Shown: in pieces, positions 1-11,431 of the stretch
Position numbering within the stretch: position 1 is the stretch's first letter
Layout of the letters: each line of letters opens with the position of its first letter
The notes under the pieces: model-generated
The model's database searches: none
Seen by the model: only the letters and a program-made list of their open reading frames with translations
What the model was told of the DNA's origin: nothing
Translations under genes and position numbers: made by a program
Assembly: GCA_032718865.1 (NCBI GenBank)
Contig: JALUTQ010000010.1
Coordinates: 186,001 to 250,000 of the forward strand
Direction of reading: 5' to 3'
Origin: Tilletia caries
Taxonomy: Eukaryota; Basidiomycota; Exobasidiomycetes; Tilletiales; Tilletiaceae
Length of the DNA: 64,000 bases

Positions 1-71
1 GAATCCTCTCGAGTTTCGAAGCGGTGGATCGTCGTCGTCGGCCTCTAGGCCAGAGAAAAGGAGAAAATTTC

Positions 72-3000
72 CTACGCCATCTTTTCAACCTCAATCCCCC
101 TCAAAACCTGCCTCTCCCCCCTCGCCTGTACCTCAACCCCACCAGCCCACTCGATCGCCTCCCGCGCACCCTCCACATTCTTCTCCTCCCGCTTGCACGC
201 ACGCTCCAGCCCGTCCGAGGCACGACGGAAGATCTCGATCTGGCCCCACGAGACTTGGCGGAGCACCTTGCGGACTTCCCGGGTCAGGTGCGCGGTGTGC
301 AGGGTGATGAAGTCTAGGTTGTGGTTGTTGTTGTTGGAAGAGGCGTAGCGGACGAGAGCGGAGTCCACAGCGGCACCGACGTCACCGCCATGCGTAGAAC
401 TCGCCGGTGCACCCCCAGCGATCCGCTTCCTCGACTCAACACCAGCATGCGCCTGAGCAAGCATCAACTCCGCCTTCAGACTCCTCCCCACATTCCTCGG
501 GATCGCCTGCGGCAGGTCCCAGATGAAGTACGTCACCAGCCCAACAGAGACAACAGCACACGCAGGCCCAGCCCATCGCCGCGCCGCGCGGTTGCCCATC
601 AGGTCCGCGATCCGGACCACAGCGTCGATCGCTCCCTTCGCGCCGAACATGTTGCCACCGAGCACAGAGGCCGCGCCGAAGCCGAAGAACATGGTCGAGA
701 AGAGCGAGACGGTCAAGTCTGCCTCGCCTTCGTTGCCCGAGGTGATCGACTTCTTGCCCTTGCTGGAGGAGGAGGAGGAGGAGTCGGTGGCGTGCCCGAG
801 GAGGACGTGGACGTGGAACATGGCATCGAACAAATCGCTCGGCCGCACCTCCGCGACCTCCGCGCCCAATCTCAACCCAGCCAACGACGCACTGCTCAAC
901 CCCACACCATGCACCTGCTGGACCTGCCCCTTCCCACCCTTCGCACCAGCCCGACTTCTCCTCGCAAACATATTCTCCGGCTTAAACACCCTCTGATCAG
1001 GCTGCATCTCAATCCCCTCACTCTTACTCGGCCGATGCGTCCTCCCCAAGGCCTGAATCCTCAACACAGCATCCGCCGTCGAAGTGCGAGCCATCTCCTC
1101 CGCCTGGGAGAGCGCAGCCTCGAGCGAGCGCAACAGCGCGAGCCGGACGTCCGAGGCGTACTCGAGCACGTAGCCCAGCCCGGGCCACTCGGGCATGGCG
1201 ATCTCGGAGGGGACCGCACTCTGCCCGCGGCCGACCCGCTCAACAGCGTCGACCAGCCGGCGTTCCGAGTCCCGGTGAACCTCACCAACAAGTTCGTCCT
1301 CCTCCCCCTCCAGCGCAACCTCCAACGCATGCAGGTGCTTCGCAAGGCGCTCGAGCTTAGGCTTGAGCTGGGCCAGTTGCGCCTGGGCCGTTCGGAGCTC
1401 CGCCTTGGCGGTGTCGAGGTTGAAGGACGCCAGGGTGTGCATGTCGGCGAGGAGTCGGTCGAGGTAGACCTGAGCCGGGGCCAACTTGGACACGGCCCGT
1501 TTCTGGAGGACGAAGTTCCGGAGCGAGGACTCGAGCTTGGCGAAAGCGTCAAGGGAGGCCTTCAATTCCGATGATCCGTCCAACTCCTCCTCCACAGAGT
1601 CGACGTCGACGTCGTGCATGGAGACGCCCAACACCCTTGCGACCGCATCCGAATCGACAAAATGGACCAACTGCGAATGATGCTCATACGTCTTCGGGCT
1701 CAAAAGCCGCACCTGGTCCAGCACGATCCGGCGACACTTCCCCTGATTCGCAATCGTGTCGTACTTATTCACCACCACGTAGATGTACGCCTTATCGTTC
1801 GAGGCGAACTGGAGGAACTCCCGGGCCGAGAGCGTGAAGTGGTTCTCCGCCGAGACGACGAAGACGATCACGTCGATCTCTTCCTGCCGGGCGAAGAGGG
1901 CCGTCGTCTTGATGGAGTCCCGGTTCAGTCCCGGTGCGTCGATGAGTGCGATGTCGACGAGGCCGTTGCGGAGGAAAGACGCATTGGTATCGCGGGCGTC
2001 GAGGGCGTAGCATTTCAGGATCGGTGCGTCCTCCGGTGCGAGGTCTTCGGCATCGGCGACGATCTGCTCGAGCTCGTCGTTACTCTTGACGTCGTACGTG
2101 CTCACATCAAGCGGATCATACTCCGTCCCCTTCTTCAACACATGCGTCTCCTCCTTCCCTCCATTCCTGGCCTCGGCGTCCAAGACCTCGCAAAAGACGG
2201 TGGTGCAAGGCTGCTGGTCGACCGGCATGATCTTCTTCCGGAGCAACGCATTCACAAAGGTGCTCTTGCCCGCGTTGAGGTCACCGGTGACGAGGACTTT
2301 GGACTGGGTGTCGGAGACGCGGGTGGAGAGGTTGTTGAGCTGGCGGGACGAGGTTTGCAGTCGGTCTTTGAGGAGGGAGGCGAGGGTGTTGCGGGCGAGG
2401 GAGTGGGAGGGGATGTTTTGCCGGTTGGAGGAGTGGGTGAGGGCGACTTTGAGGATGCTAAGGGGGTCGGAGGTGGTGGTTGTTGTGGAGGCTGCGTCGT
2501 CGGTTTCCTCGCCCTCTCCCTCTCGCTCTCCCTCGGACTCGGTGCTCTCGGTGGTGTTGATGGCGTCGGAGGGGATGGCGAGCGGGTGGCGGTCGTTGAA
2601 GGTGAGGATGGAGTTGACGAGGGAGGTGGCGGTCTGGATGGAGACGAGGAGTCTGGTTGAAGAAAGAAAGTGAATGATCAGCACGAGATATGTAAAATGC
2701 AAAGGACGGAGTTGTGAATGGACAACGCACTGATCTCTGGTGGCCGCATATCGCTCCTCGGGGTTCAAGCCATCGTTGGGCTGATCGTCAACATCGTGAG
2801 TGTCCTGATGGGCAACAAGCGAGCTGTCGGCGGAGTGGATGTACGAGGTGGAGTGCTGGAGGGTGGCAGGCTGTGTGGTGGAGTATGCGCGGGCGTGCGG
2901 GTTGAGCTTGGAGGTGCGGTGTGCGGTGGGGGATGTCTGCGGGTAGTAGGTGTGCGAGCGCACGGGTGTGGCGGGAAACGCGGGAGGCGTCTGCGTCTGC

Positions 3001-3086
3001 TGCTGCTGCTGGTTGTCGTGATGCTCGCCGGCGACGTTGTGCTCGGCTGAGTTGCGCTTGGTGTAGGAGTCCTGCGAGCGCGACAT
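72..3086 (-). CDS. FZO1: Mitofusin / Fzo1, mitochondrial outer-membrane fusion GTPase
   Basis: The product is a dynamin-superfamily GTPase that fuses mitochondrial outer membranes. Model: complement(join(72..2652,2731..3086)), 978 aa. The 78-bp intron (donor GTGCGT, branch CTGATC, acceptor CAACCAG) is a multiple of three and open, so the unspliced frame would add 26 residues. Splicing gives a smooth RDQLLVSIQTATS junction. The P-loop GDLNAGKS is at about residues 242-249. It is followed by the G2 threonine (QPCTTVF), the G3 motif DAPGLN and the G4 motif NKYD. A hydrophobic double-pass segment (STMFFGFGAASVLGG and CAVVSVGLVTYFIWDLP) lies near the C-terminus, with heptad-like helices on both sides, as in Fzo1. 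The first 110 residues are Q/S/T-rich and unconserved. The start was chosen as the first in-frame ATG of the open frame. Confidence 0.93.
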   Translation of the reverse strand: MSRSQDSYTKRNSAEHNVAGEHHDNQQQQQTQTPPAFPATPVRSHTYYPQTSPTAHRTSKLNPHARAYSTTQPATLQHSTSYIHSADSSLVAHQDTHDVDDQPNDGLNPEERYAATRDQCVVHSQLRPLHFTYLVLIIHFLSSTRLLVSIQTATSLVNSILTFNDRHPLAIPSDAINTTESTESEGEREGEGEETDDAASTTTTTSDPLSILKVALTHSSNRQNIPSHSLARNTLASLLKDRLQTSSRQLNNLSTRVSDTQSKVLVTGDLNAGKSTFVNALLRKKIMPVDQQPCTTVFCEVLDAEARNGGKEETHVLKKGTEYDPLDVSTYDVKSNDELEQIVADAEDLAPEDAPILKCYALDARDTNASFLRNGLVDIALIDAPGLNRDSIKTTALFARQEEIDVIVFVVSAENHFTLSAREFLQFASNDKAYIYVVVNKYDTIANQGKCRRIVLDQVRLLSPKTYEHHSQLVHFVDSDAVARVLGVSMHDVDVDSVEEELDGSSELKASLDAFAKLESSLRNFVLQKRAVSKLAPAQVYLDRLLADMHTLASFNLDTAKAELRTAQAQLAQLKPKLERLAKHLHALEVALEGEEDELVGEVHRDSERRLVDAVERVGRGQSAVPSEIAMPEWPGLGYVLEYASDVRLALLRSLEAALSQAEEMARTSTADAVLRIQALGRTHRPSKSEGIEMQPDQRVFKPENMFARRSRAGAKGGKGQVQQVHGVGLSSASLAGLRLGAEVAEVRPSDLFDAMFHVHVLLGHATDSSSSSSSKGKKSITSGNEGEADLTVSLFSTMFFGFGAASVLGGNMFGAKGAIDAVVRIADLMGNRAARRWAGPACAVVSVGLVTYFIWDLPQAIPRNVGRSLKAELMLAQAHAGVESRKRIAGGAPASSTHGGDVGAAVDSALVRYASSNNNNHNLDFITLHTAHLTREVRKVLRQVSWGQIEIFRRASDGLERACKREEKNVEGAREAIEWAGGVEVQARGERQVLRGIEVEKMA

Positions 3087-3656
3087 TGTGGCGACGCGAC
3101 GCGAGGCGAGGCGAGGCGAGGCGGGAGCGTGTGGTGGTGGTGGTGGTGCTATTTGGTTGGGTGATGCCCCCCCACGACTGTGTGATGATCACGTGGTCGA
3201 TGCCGTCGATTCCTGTTCTGTGAATATTGTCGGCGAGGTCAAGATGGAGGCCGTCGCTGTCGAGATGCAAGTGAATGAGTAATGAGTGCAGAGGGCGCAG
3301 AGATCGGACGCCGGCTGATTTGTCAAAACCCGTGTTGTGTTCGGACGCCGAGGTCATACATACCCCGGAGTCTCATCACACTGCTCCGATGCACTCCAAG
3401 ACTCTTTCTACTACTATGTAACCGCCGAGACTCTCTCTGTGACATCAGTAACTCGCTCATATGCCAACGGCTCAGCATGTCGCTCGCGTGGCACTCAGTC
3501 CATCCTCAGTTCACAGTACACAGCTGAATGCTCAGACGGTCATGACTGGAGATGCGATTCGAGGCTGAGATTCCCGACGGCCCCGTTGGATGTGGTGTGT
3601 GCGACGACTGACTGACTGAGGGACGGAGATACAAATGTACGGATGCAAGGGGAGCT
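3087..3656. other. Intergenic region, FZO1 promoter / PUP3 3' side
   Basis: About 570 bp between the FZO1 start and the end of the PUP3 coding exons. It contains GCGAGGCGAGGC-type short tandem repeats just upstream of the FZO1 ATG (3097-3122). I saw no supported gene. Confidence 0.5.
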
Positions 3657-4626
3657 TCAGTCTGCCCTCGTCTTGAGTACCCGCTCGATGACCTTGTCCG
3701 GTGTGCTGTGCGAACAGGAGCAAGGTTCAGCAAAGAGTCGCTTCTTCAATTTGCCGCAGATTAGAGAGGGAGAGGCCACTGCTACTGTAGATACTCACAT
3801 GATGCGAATGATGGCGCCCATCCCGCTGAGTGCGTCTCGTTCGAGTGCGCCTAGCAGGGTCTGTGCGCATGTCTCGAATAGGTCCTCCGGCTCCTGTATG
3901 GGAGGGAGGGAGGGAGTGAGAGACGCATTCATCAGTACTGTTCCGGCAGGTTAACGCGAGCATGCATGGGAGAGAGAGGGGGGAGAGAGCATACTGACAA
4001 GATCAGGTTCCCACAGCGCCTCGGCCACACCGAACAGCTTGTCACTGTGGACCAGGAGGAGAGAAGGGTCAGCTTTTTTACACCGGATTACTGCGATCAA
4101 GGAAAGGAAGATACTGACCTTGCTGTCCCGCTGACGACAAAGTCCTTTGCGTAGTTGGGACATCCGATCAGATCGGTTGCTGCGATGAAGGGTTCGTCTG
4201 ACGCGCTCAGTCCCGCGATCACGGGTTCGATGAAGTACGGCCCGAATCTGGGTGGAGAGAGAGAGAGAGAGAGAGGGTGTCAGCGCTGATCGTAGAGGAG
4301 CTAAGAAGGGAGGGAATGGGTGGGACTGACCTCCTCTCGTAGAGGGTGCTGGAGACGAGCTTGGTAAAAGTATCAGGCTCAATGACACGCTCCTCCTTCA
4401 TGCTGAACATATTGACCCGGTACCGAAAGCGCTGTCGGAGGGTCTCGGCATCACTGGCGAGCCCAGGCAAGCCGAGGTAGGTCTTGTCTGTGATTTTGAA
4501 TACCTTGTCGTGGGTGGTGGAGACGGCGAGGGCCTGGTTGCCGAGACGGAGGTCGCAGGCGATGGCGACGCAGCGCTTGCCTACCATGGCGACGACGCTG
4601 CCGCCGTTGTACTCCATAATCGACAT
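3657..4626 (-). CDS. PUP3: 20S proteasome subunit beta type-3
   Basis: Non-catalytic beta-3 subunit of the 20S proteasome core. Model: complement(join(3657..3705,3799..3893,3999..4044,4119..4247,4331..4626)), exactly 204 aa, the usual beta-3 length. The protein opens with the family signature [20 protein letters not shown]. It continues with [62 protein letters not shown] and [18 protein letters not shown], and ends KTRAD. The start at 4626 is favoured over an upstream in-frame ATG at 4776 because beta-3 subunits begin at this methionine. All four introns have GTCAGT or GTGAGT donors. The gene diverges from the zinc-cluster regulator downstream. Confidence 0.95.
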
Positions 4627-4681
4627 GCTGGGCGGGTGTTCTCTTGGGGGGGGGTTGTGAAGCAGTGGCTGCGGAGGTGGT

Positions 4682-4708
4682 TGCTGCTGCTGCTGCTGCT
4701 GCTGCTGA
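4682..4708 (-). repeat. CAG trinucleotide tract upstream of PUP3
   Basis: Nine or so CAG units (read on the minus strand) lie 56-82 bp upstream of the chosen PUP3 start. They are open and in frame with it from an ATG at 4776, so a 50-residue Q-rich N-terminal extension cannot be excluded from sequence alone. I treat the tract as 5' leader. Confidence 0.6.
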
Positions 4709-5179
4709 GGATGAGGATGAGCTTGTGAGCTGAGAGGGACGTCTGTGCTGAGCTTCGTGTTGGCGCGGCCAGACACGTGACTGTGAGATGCTCGCGTGGC
4801 TTTAGAGTTTGAGATTCATTTGGCTGCGGGTGATCTGGCGGAGATAAGGGGTGGATAAGTCCGTGGTGGTGCCGCTGTCCGCAGGCCGAGTTTCGACACT
4901 TGCTTTATTGATTGGCTTTGGAATCCAGATGGGGACGTGGCAGGCACTGAGCGCTGAGCGCTGAGCAGATGCGAGGGTTGGGTCAGCTTGCGTAGCGAGA
5001 TAGGGAGAGATAGAAGGGTGTGAGACTGACTGGCTGGGTGCGGTCAGCGGTGTGGAAGGTGGTGGATATGGGGAAGCGGTGATTAGTGATGTAAGTCCGG
5101 GATAAGTCCGGGTGAAATCAGAATCAACTGAATGGCCAACTTGGGGCCCTGGTTCGTTCTTGTCCACGACCACGACGTC

Positions 5180-5238
5180 CTCGCACTCGCACTCGCACTC
5201 GCACTCGCACTCGCACTCGCACTCGCACTCGCACTCGC
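5180..5238. repeat. (ACTCGC)n hexanucleotide microsatellite
   Basis: About ten tandem ACTCGC units lie in the divergent PUP3 / zinc-cluster gene promoter region. The repeat is open in several frames and creates artefactual (EC)n, (HS)n and (AL)n reading frames. It lies upstream of the most plausible start of the transcription factor. Confidence 0.85.
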
Positions 5239-5342
5239 TGTCCTCTCTCACTCTCTCACTCTCTCACTCACTCCCGCTCCCGCTCTCCCTTTCCCTCTCT
5301 CTCTCTCCCCACAGTCAGTGCTCAGGTGGTGCTCTTCGCACA

Positions 5343-5672
5343 ATGGATCTCTCACAGCTGCTGCCACATGCTCCTCCTCCCGGTCCAGCTGGGGCCGAGC
5401 ATCTCCTGCACCCTCACCAACAGCTGCAGACACAAGCAACATCAGCATCAGCATCAGCATCAACATCAACCTCGCAAGACAACATCCATCCACCCATGCT
5501 CCCCACACGACAGCCACCCAAGAAGCGAAACAGGGCAGCCCTCTCATGCACATCATGCAGAGAACGCAAGATCAAGTGCAGCAGGCAGATCCCATGCGAC
5601 CAGTGCACCAAGCGAGGCGACCACGAGTACTGCAGGATGGCTCCACATCCAGCACACCCTCAAAACAACCAC

Positions 5673-5710
<38 letters not shown>

Positions 5711-8700
5711 GTCCTGGTTCGACACCTCACAATCGTACGACCTCTTCCCATTCACCCTCCCATCAGCATCAGCCAATCCATCCTCCTCCTCCTCAATCAA
5801 CCCACCACCCGCAGCAGCAGCCGTCGAATTCGCTGCCATCAAGGAAAGACTCGCACAGCTAGAAGCATCCCTTGCACATGCTCAGCTACAGGCAGCACAC
5901 AACGCAGCCGTAGCAGCACAGGCTGGCATCAGTGTCGAACCCATCCCGTCCCCGTCATCACAAGCCATTCTCGCCCATCGTCGACAACAACAGCAGCAAC
6001 AACAACAAGCACCCGCTCAGCCTCAGACCGAAGGCGACGGCGTCGATTCCGATACCGAAGACGCAGCCGCCGTCCTCGAAGGACTCGCCATGGGTCGCAA
6101 GAAGCGCGGTTACAACAACAACAACACCGCAGAAGACCTTGCCCCGTCCCAACCCACTCCCTCGTCCTCCTCCGCATCCAACACCGGCAGCATCAGCACC
6201 GCCCACAACACATCATCCACCACAACCCTCCCTTCCTCCGCAGCTACCTCCCCCGCTGAGGCTGCTTGCCCTCCTCAGCGCTTCAGTGCGTTCCAGCGAC
6301 TGTTGGAGGCTGATAAGCAGAGGGATCTGATGCTGCCTGATGGGAGGGAGACCGAGCATGATCATGATGGCGATGATGATGCTGTCAAGCAGGAGGAACA
6401 GGAACAGGCAGATGACGACGATGCTGTGCAGAACCGCGGCCCTGCATCTACTACTCCAGCTGCCGCAGAGGACGGCATGGACCTCGACAGGGACGAACTC
6501 GAAGTCGACGCACAGCAGGACAACGAAGAGGAAGCAGCCGTGTCACCCTCCACCTCATCCGCATCGGCAGAATCAGCCCCATCCAAACCGAACGGCCCCA
6601 ACTCCTCCTCCTTCTCCTTCGCTCAACGCACCATGGACCAACATGCGAAAGTCCTCTCTAGCGCTTATAAGGACATGGCTGCCGCTGCCCGCGAGAGGAG
6701 TGGTGCTTCTTCGAATACGACGCCTGTCCCGGGTTCGGTCTCCGCTACGTCGACGTCGGCTATGGCCCTCGACGGCACGGCTGTACTCGAGAAGGACTCG
6801 TCTGTGCCTACGGAGACGGTGCCTACAGAAGGCACCGTCGACCAACCGACTTCCACCGCCGAATCAGGCACGGCTCTCACCAGCACTCCCAGCACCACCA
6901 CCGGCACCTCCCCACCCAGCAACAGCACCAGCACCAGCACCAGCGCCCAAACGCACATCCGCGGGCCCACAGCCACCGCCTACGACCTCGCCAAATCCCA
7001 CCAAGGCCTCTTCCGCATCATCATCCAAGGCGAGTCCATGCTCGGTTTCGGACTCGGCTGGCCCTTCGCCGCCGCGGAGGAGAACGGGGATTATAAAATC
7101 ATTAAAGGGATCGGGGCCTGTCCGGGGAATACGCAGAGGGAGGCGGTGTTGAGGGCTATCATTAGGACGGTGCCGGAGCGGGAGGTTGTTGATCAGTTGT
7201 TGAATGTTTGGGAGGAGAATGTTAGTTTTTTGGCCGGCAGGGTCATTCATGTGCCGTAAGTCTCTCTTTCTCTGTGTGTGGCGACGATGTCAAGTTGGTG
7301 GCGAAACTGACATCCTCCCTCCCTCCCTCCCTCCCTCCCTTGTTGTGAAAAATAGGACCCTGCGCAAGGAAATCGAGACGTTCTTCGCCTTCGACTCCGT
7401 CGAAAAGCGCGCCCGCGTCGTCTCCTACGTCGACCCCGGCTGGCTCGCCGTCCTCCTCATGGTCTTCGTGACCGCGATCCAATTCTGGCCGTGCAACTCG
7501 ACCCGCTCTCCAACGTTGTTCGACGGCCGCAGTCAGAGCATGTGGTACGCGGCCTCCAAATCCGCGCTCGTGCTCGCTCGCTATCAGAGCTCCCAGAGTC
7601 TGAGTGTGCTGCAGAGTATTATCTTGATTAACTTGCATGCGCAGGAACCGGGACGGGTGAATACTGCGTTGATGCGGATTGCGATTAATAATGCGATGGA
7701 TCTGCGGTTGCATCGCTTGGGCGACGTCGATAAGGCCCTCGGGGCCGCGGGGCAGAAGGACGCCCCTGTTGGACCCTGTGCCTTCGTGCGACGACAGATC
7801 GAGTTGAGGATCTGGTGGGCCCTCGTCTTTCGGGACTGGTCCAGCTCGGCTTGTACGGGCCACTACGTGATCAACCCGGAGTACTTCAACACCCCGCTCC
7901 CGGCCAACCTGAACGAGCACGAGCTGTGCCAAACCCCGACACCTCAAACGCACCCGATCAACACGCCCACGGAGATGAGCTACGTGCTCGCGAATCTCGA
8001 GATGGCGAAAGCGGTCCGGCTCAATACGGACTTGTTGAACAAGGCCTCGATCCAGTCCGGGGGAAGGAATAAAGGTCTCCGAAGCCAGGACGAAGAAGTG
8101 CTCGATAAAGTCTACCGCTCGGTCCTCTCCACCGCGCCCAGCTTCTTCCAAGCGGGTTCCCGCGCAGGCGAGGGAACGAACCTTGAGGTCCAGCGATGGC
8201 TTTTCGTCCAGGCTGTGTTCCACAAGCTGCTGAATGTGCATCGGAGACGGATCTCCAGTCGGGCGGAGAGTCGGGTTACTTGTGTGCTTTTGGCGAGGTC
8301 GATCTTGGATATGCAGTCGAAGTTGAGACAGCGGTGTAGCTTGATCAATCGGATGTGCATGAATCTGAGTGAGTACTCTGTCCCTCCTCCCTCTTCCCAC
8401 TCGCCACCGATATTTTTTTGGATTGATCACTGTACTGACCTGAATTTTCTGTGTTACGAATCCCAGTGCAATCCTTCTCAGCCGCCTCCGTCCTCTGCCT
8501 CGACCTCCTCCAATCGCCCACAAAGGGCGCAATCGGCGCCGACCCCGCCCTCCGGGACGCCATCCGGTCCGAAGTCAGCGAAGCCCTCGAGGCCCTCCGC
8601 AGCGTGGCGGAGGAGAACCACACCGCCCAGCGGATGTTCCGCATCATTGAGGCGTTGCTTGCGGAGGAGGAACATCGGTGGAACACGGCTTCGTCGCCGG

Positions 8701-10677
8701 CTGCGGGTGCGGGGACGGGTGGTGTGTCTGTGCCCTCGTTCGCACCTACCTTCCACCAGCAGGGACAGGGACAACAACAACAACAAGCCAACCAGGCCGG
8801 CCAAAAGCGCAAACGCGCCGACGAGTCGGACGGCGGGTCCGCTGCGTCCGCTGCGCAGGGGAAGAAGGAGCTGTTGCGTCTTGCACGACGGGTGGCGGAG
8901 GCTGCGCAGGATACGGTGCCGAATTGGGAGAGGCGGTGTCCGTTGGCTGAGCATGCGGCGAGGAGGGCGAGGGAGGCGAAGGAGGCTGGTGCTGTGGTTG
9001 ATGTGGATGGGGATGGGGAGCAGGGTGATGGTGCTGCTGCTCATTTGGCGGCTGGGCAGCTGCAACAGCCAGAACAGGAGCAGCAGCAGCATCAGCAGCA
9101 GCATCCGATGCACTCGCTTTCGACTTCGATGTCGATGGCTTCTGGGTACGGAGTTAGTGGCCAGGTACCAGTTGTGCCGTCCCAGCTGAGCACGCAGTTC
9201 AGTCAGATGCAGACATGTGAGTTTGATGCATCTTCTTACTCATCAGGGAAACGCCAGCATGAAACTGACCTCAGTCCTCTTCTCACAATGGTAATTAATT
9301 CCAGCGGGCCCCTTCATCTACCCAACCCCAACGCTAGCTGAGAACCCACAATTGCCCGCGACGACCGACTTCGCATCCAACACAGCGCCCACAACCCAAC
9401 AGCCGCCCTTCCTGCAGCCAGGCCAACAGCAGCAGCAACAGCAATACGCCCTGGCGCCCAATGGGCTCGACCTGCCCCAGGCCCCTGTCAGTTCGTTGGA
9501 TGGCTTTGGGGTTGGGTTTGATTTGGAGGCGTTCTTGGCTAGTATTAGCTCGAGTTCGCCTGGTGTGGCGCAGCAGCAGCAGCAGCAGCAAGGACAACAG
9601 GGGCAGGGGCAGCAAATGCCGGAAGCTGTACAGTGGCTCAACTCCGCGCCCTCGGTCGGGTCCGGTTCCGGTTCGGGCATGACGCCCGACAGACATTCCT
9701 CCCACAGCACAGCCAACGTCGACTTGTTCAACTTTGGCGGTATCAACCCGATGTTGCCCAGTCCGTCTGCGTCGGCATCGACATCCTCCGCGGGGAAGGG
9801 TATGCAACAGCAGCAGCAGCATACGATGGGTGCATCTGCGTTCCAACAACAGACGATGCCCACCCCACCTCAGAGCGACTCGGCCGGTTCGAGCTCGGGA
9901 CAGTCGCCCCCTTCGTCCGCCGGCGCCGGCGGGGTGGACTCGAGCAACGATTGGTTCTGGAATTGGGTGCTTGGGCAGGGTGCTGTGGGGCATGCACCGG
10001 TCGTGGCGGCGGATGGGTTGCCCGGTGTACAGAGTGTGATTGATCAGGTGAGGGCGCAGCAGACGCAGAGGCAGCAGGCGGCGGATGTGGGTGCCGGTGG
10101 CGGTGGGACGCAGTACTCGACGATGACACAACCGCAGCAGCAGCAGCAGCAGGACCCAACGACGCTGGTTTCCTCGAACTTCTTGCCTGTCCCACCGCTG
10201 TCGTCTACACATTCTTCGACGGCTGCGGGTGCGAAGACGCCGAATTTGCGGGGGTTACCCGGTACGCCTTCTTCGTACTTCTCGCTTAATAGCTTCTTTG
10301 CGCCGCAACAGGGACAGGGGGACGCCGGTGCGCACTCGGAACACTCCCAGCAGCAGCAGCAGCAGCAGCAGCAGTCGATGGGGCTGTCAAATGCGATCTC
10401 GGCTGCTAATTTGGGTACGCCCTCCGCCAGCCTGCCCTCCGGCTCCAACCCCACCTCCTCCTCCACCTCCAACTTGCTCGCCACCACCACCACCTCCGAC
10501 CCCAGCTCCAACTCCAACTCCGGCGCTGGATCGGGTATGATGTCGATGGAGGACTTCGGACAGTGGATGCAGGCCCCTTCGCTCTTTGACTTTGCGGGTG
10601 ATCTGGGCATTGCGGAGGATGGGGCGAGTGTGAATGTTGCGGGGGGATATAATGTGAGCTCGATGATGATGGGTTGA
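5343..10677 (+). CDS. Zn(II)2Cys6 fungal-specific transcription factor, 1682 aa
   Basis: Nuclear zinc-cluster regulator. Model: join(5343..7255,7356..8368,8467..9216,9305..10677). The three introns (100, 98, 88 bp) close the frame exactly. The binuclear cluster has cysteines at residues 69, 72, 79, 85, 88 and 97 (CX2CX6CX5CX2CX8C), preceded by a KKRNR basic patch. A middle region around the first intron (FRIIIQGESMLGFGLGWPF to SLSVLQSIILINLHAQEPGR and IELRIWWALVFRDW) matches the fungal_trans regulatory domain layout. Long Q, S/T and acidic tracts flank both sides, and the C-terminus is Q/S-rich, as in activation regions. The start at 5343 is preferred to an upstream in-frame ATG at 5112, which would translate the hexamer microsatellite. 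The target pathway is unknown. Confidence 0.88.
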
Positions 10678-10972
10678 GCAAGCACCCCTGGAGGCGAGGG
10701 GAGAGGGGGGGGGTTGGCCTTTATGGCTTTGTGCCCCGTGTACTTTGGTTCCTTGTTCCTTTGCTCGTTTCGTGCCGCTTCCGTCCCCGTCGTTTCCTTC
10801 TCTTCTTCTCTTCTTTTCTTTTCGCGTTTCGCGTTTAGACACCCTCTCTTTCTCCTTCGTCCCTTTTGCGCTCAGATCTGTGTAACTCTCACAAGTTCTC
10901 TGGTTTCGCTTCGTCCTCGTCTCCAAAACTCCAGAAAATCCAGATCCCTTTAGGGGTATTCAGTTTCTCTGA
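10678..10972. other. 3' flank of transcription factor gene, left flank of Harbinger insertion
   Basis: A pyrimidine-rich 3' flank with no supported gene. The last three bases (TGA, 10970-10972) are the left copy of the target duplication of the element that starts at 10973. Confidence 0.6.
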
Positions 10973-10988
10973 GGGCCTGTTCAGTAGC
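10973..10988 (+). repeat. Left terminal inverted repeat of Harbinger element 1
   Basis: GGGCCTGTTCAGTAGC, exact inverse of 15482-15497, directly preceded by the TGA target duplication. Confidence 0.93.
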
Positions 10989-11431
10989 AAGCCCGGACTA
11001 ATTGAATGTGGGCACGGGTTCAAACGACTGCGGGCACATTTGAGCCTGCGTTCAGTCACCGATGGGTGCTCACTTTTCCAGAGCCCGGGCTTGGAAAATT
11101 TGAGCCCGCCCATACACAACCCAAGCCTGCGAAATTTCGAGTGCTCGCGCCCGCCAGCGTGGGCAAGAGCCTTTTCTTTTTCTAATTATATAATTTACCA
11201 AGTTAACGCGTCGCGTCCCAGCGCGCCTCGACACGCGTCCTTTCCACGTTACCTGTTTGATCACACGTTTTCTGCGTGGGAAAATTGTTTCTGCGTTGAG
11301 ACGGGGGGTGCAGGCGGTTCCAGCGTCGCTCTCTTCTGTCCCATGACCTTCTTCTTTGTCTTTACAAGTCACACCGTCGATTTTTCTTCTCAGTTTTCAT
11401 TTCCCATTCTCACCGTACTTCACAAGAAAGA

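Noticed and set aside
1614..2660. 348-codon plus-strand frame
   Set aside because: Antisense to the GTPase domain of FZO1. The codon pattern on the minus strand encodes all G motifs.
5180..5238. Tandem hexamer array considered as a CRISPR-like array
   Set aside because: The units are contiguous 6-mers without spacers, a plain microsatellite in a fungal promoter.
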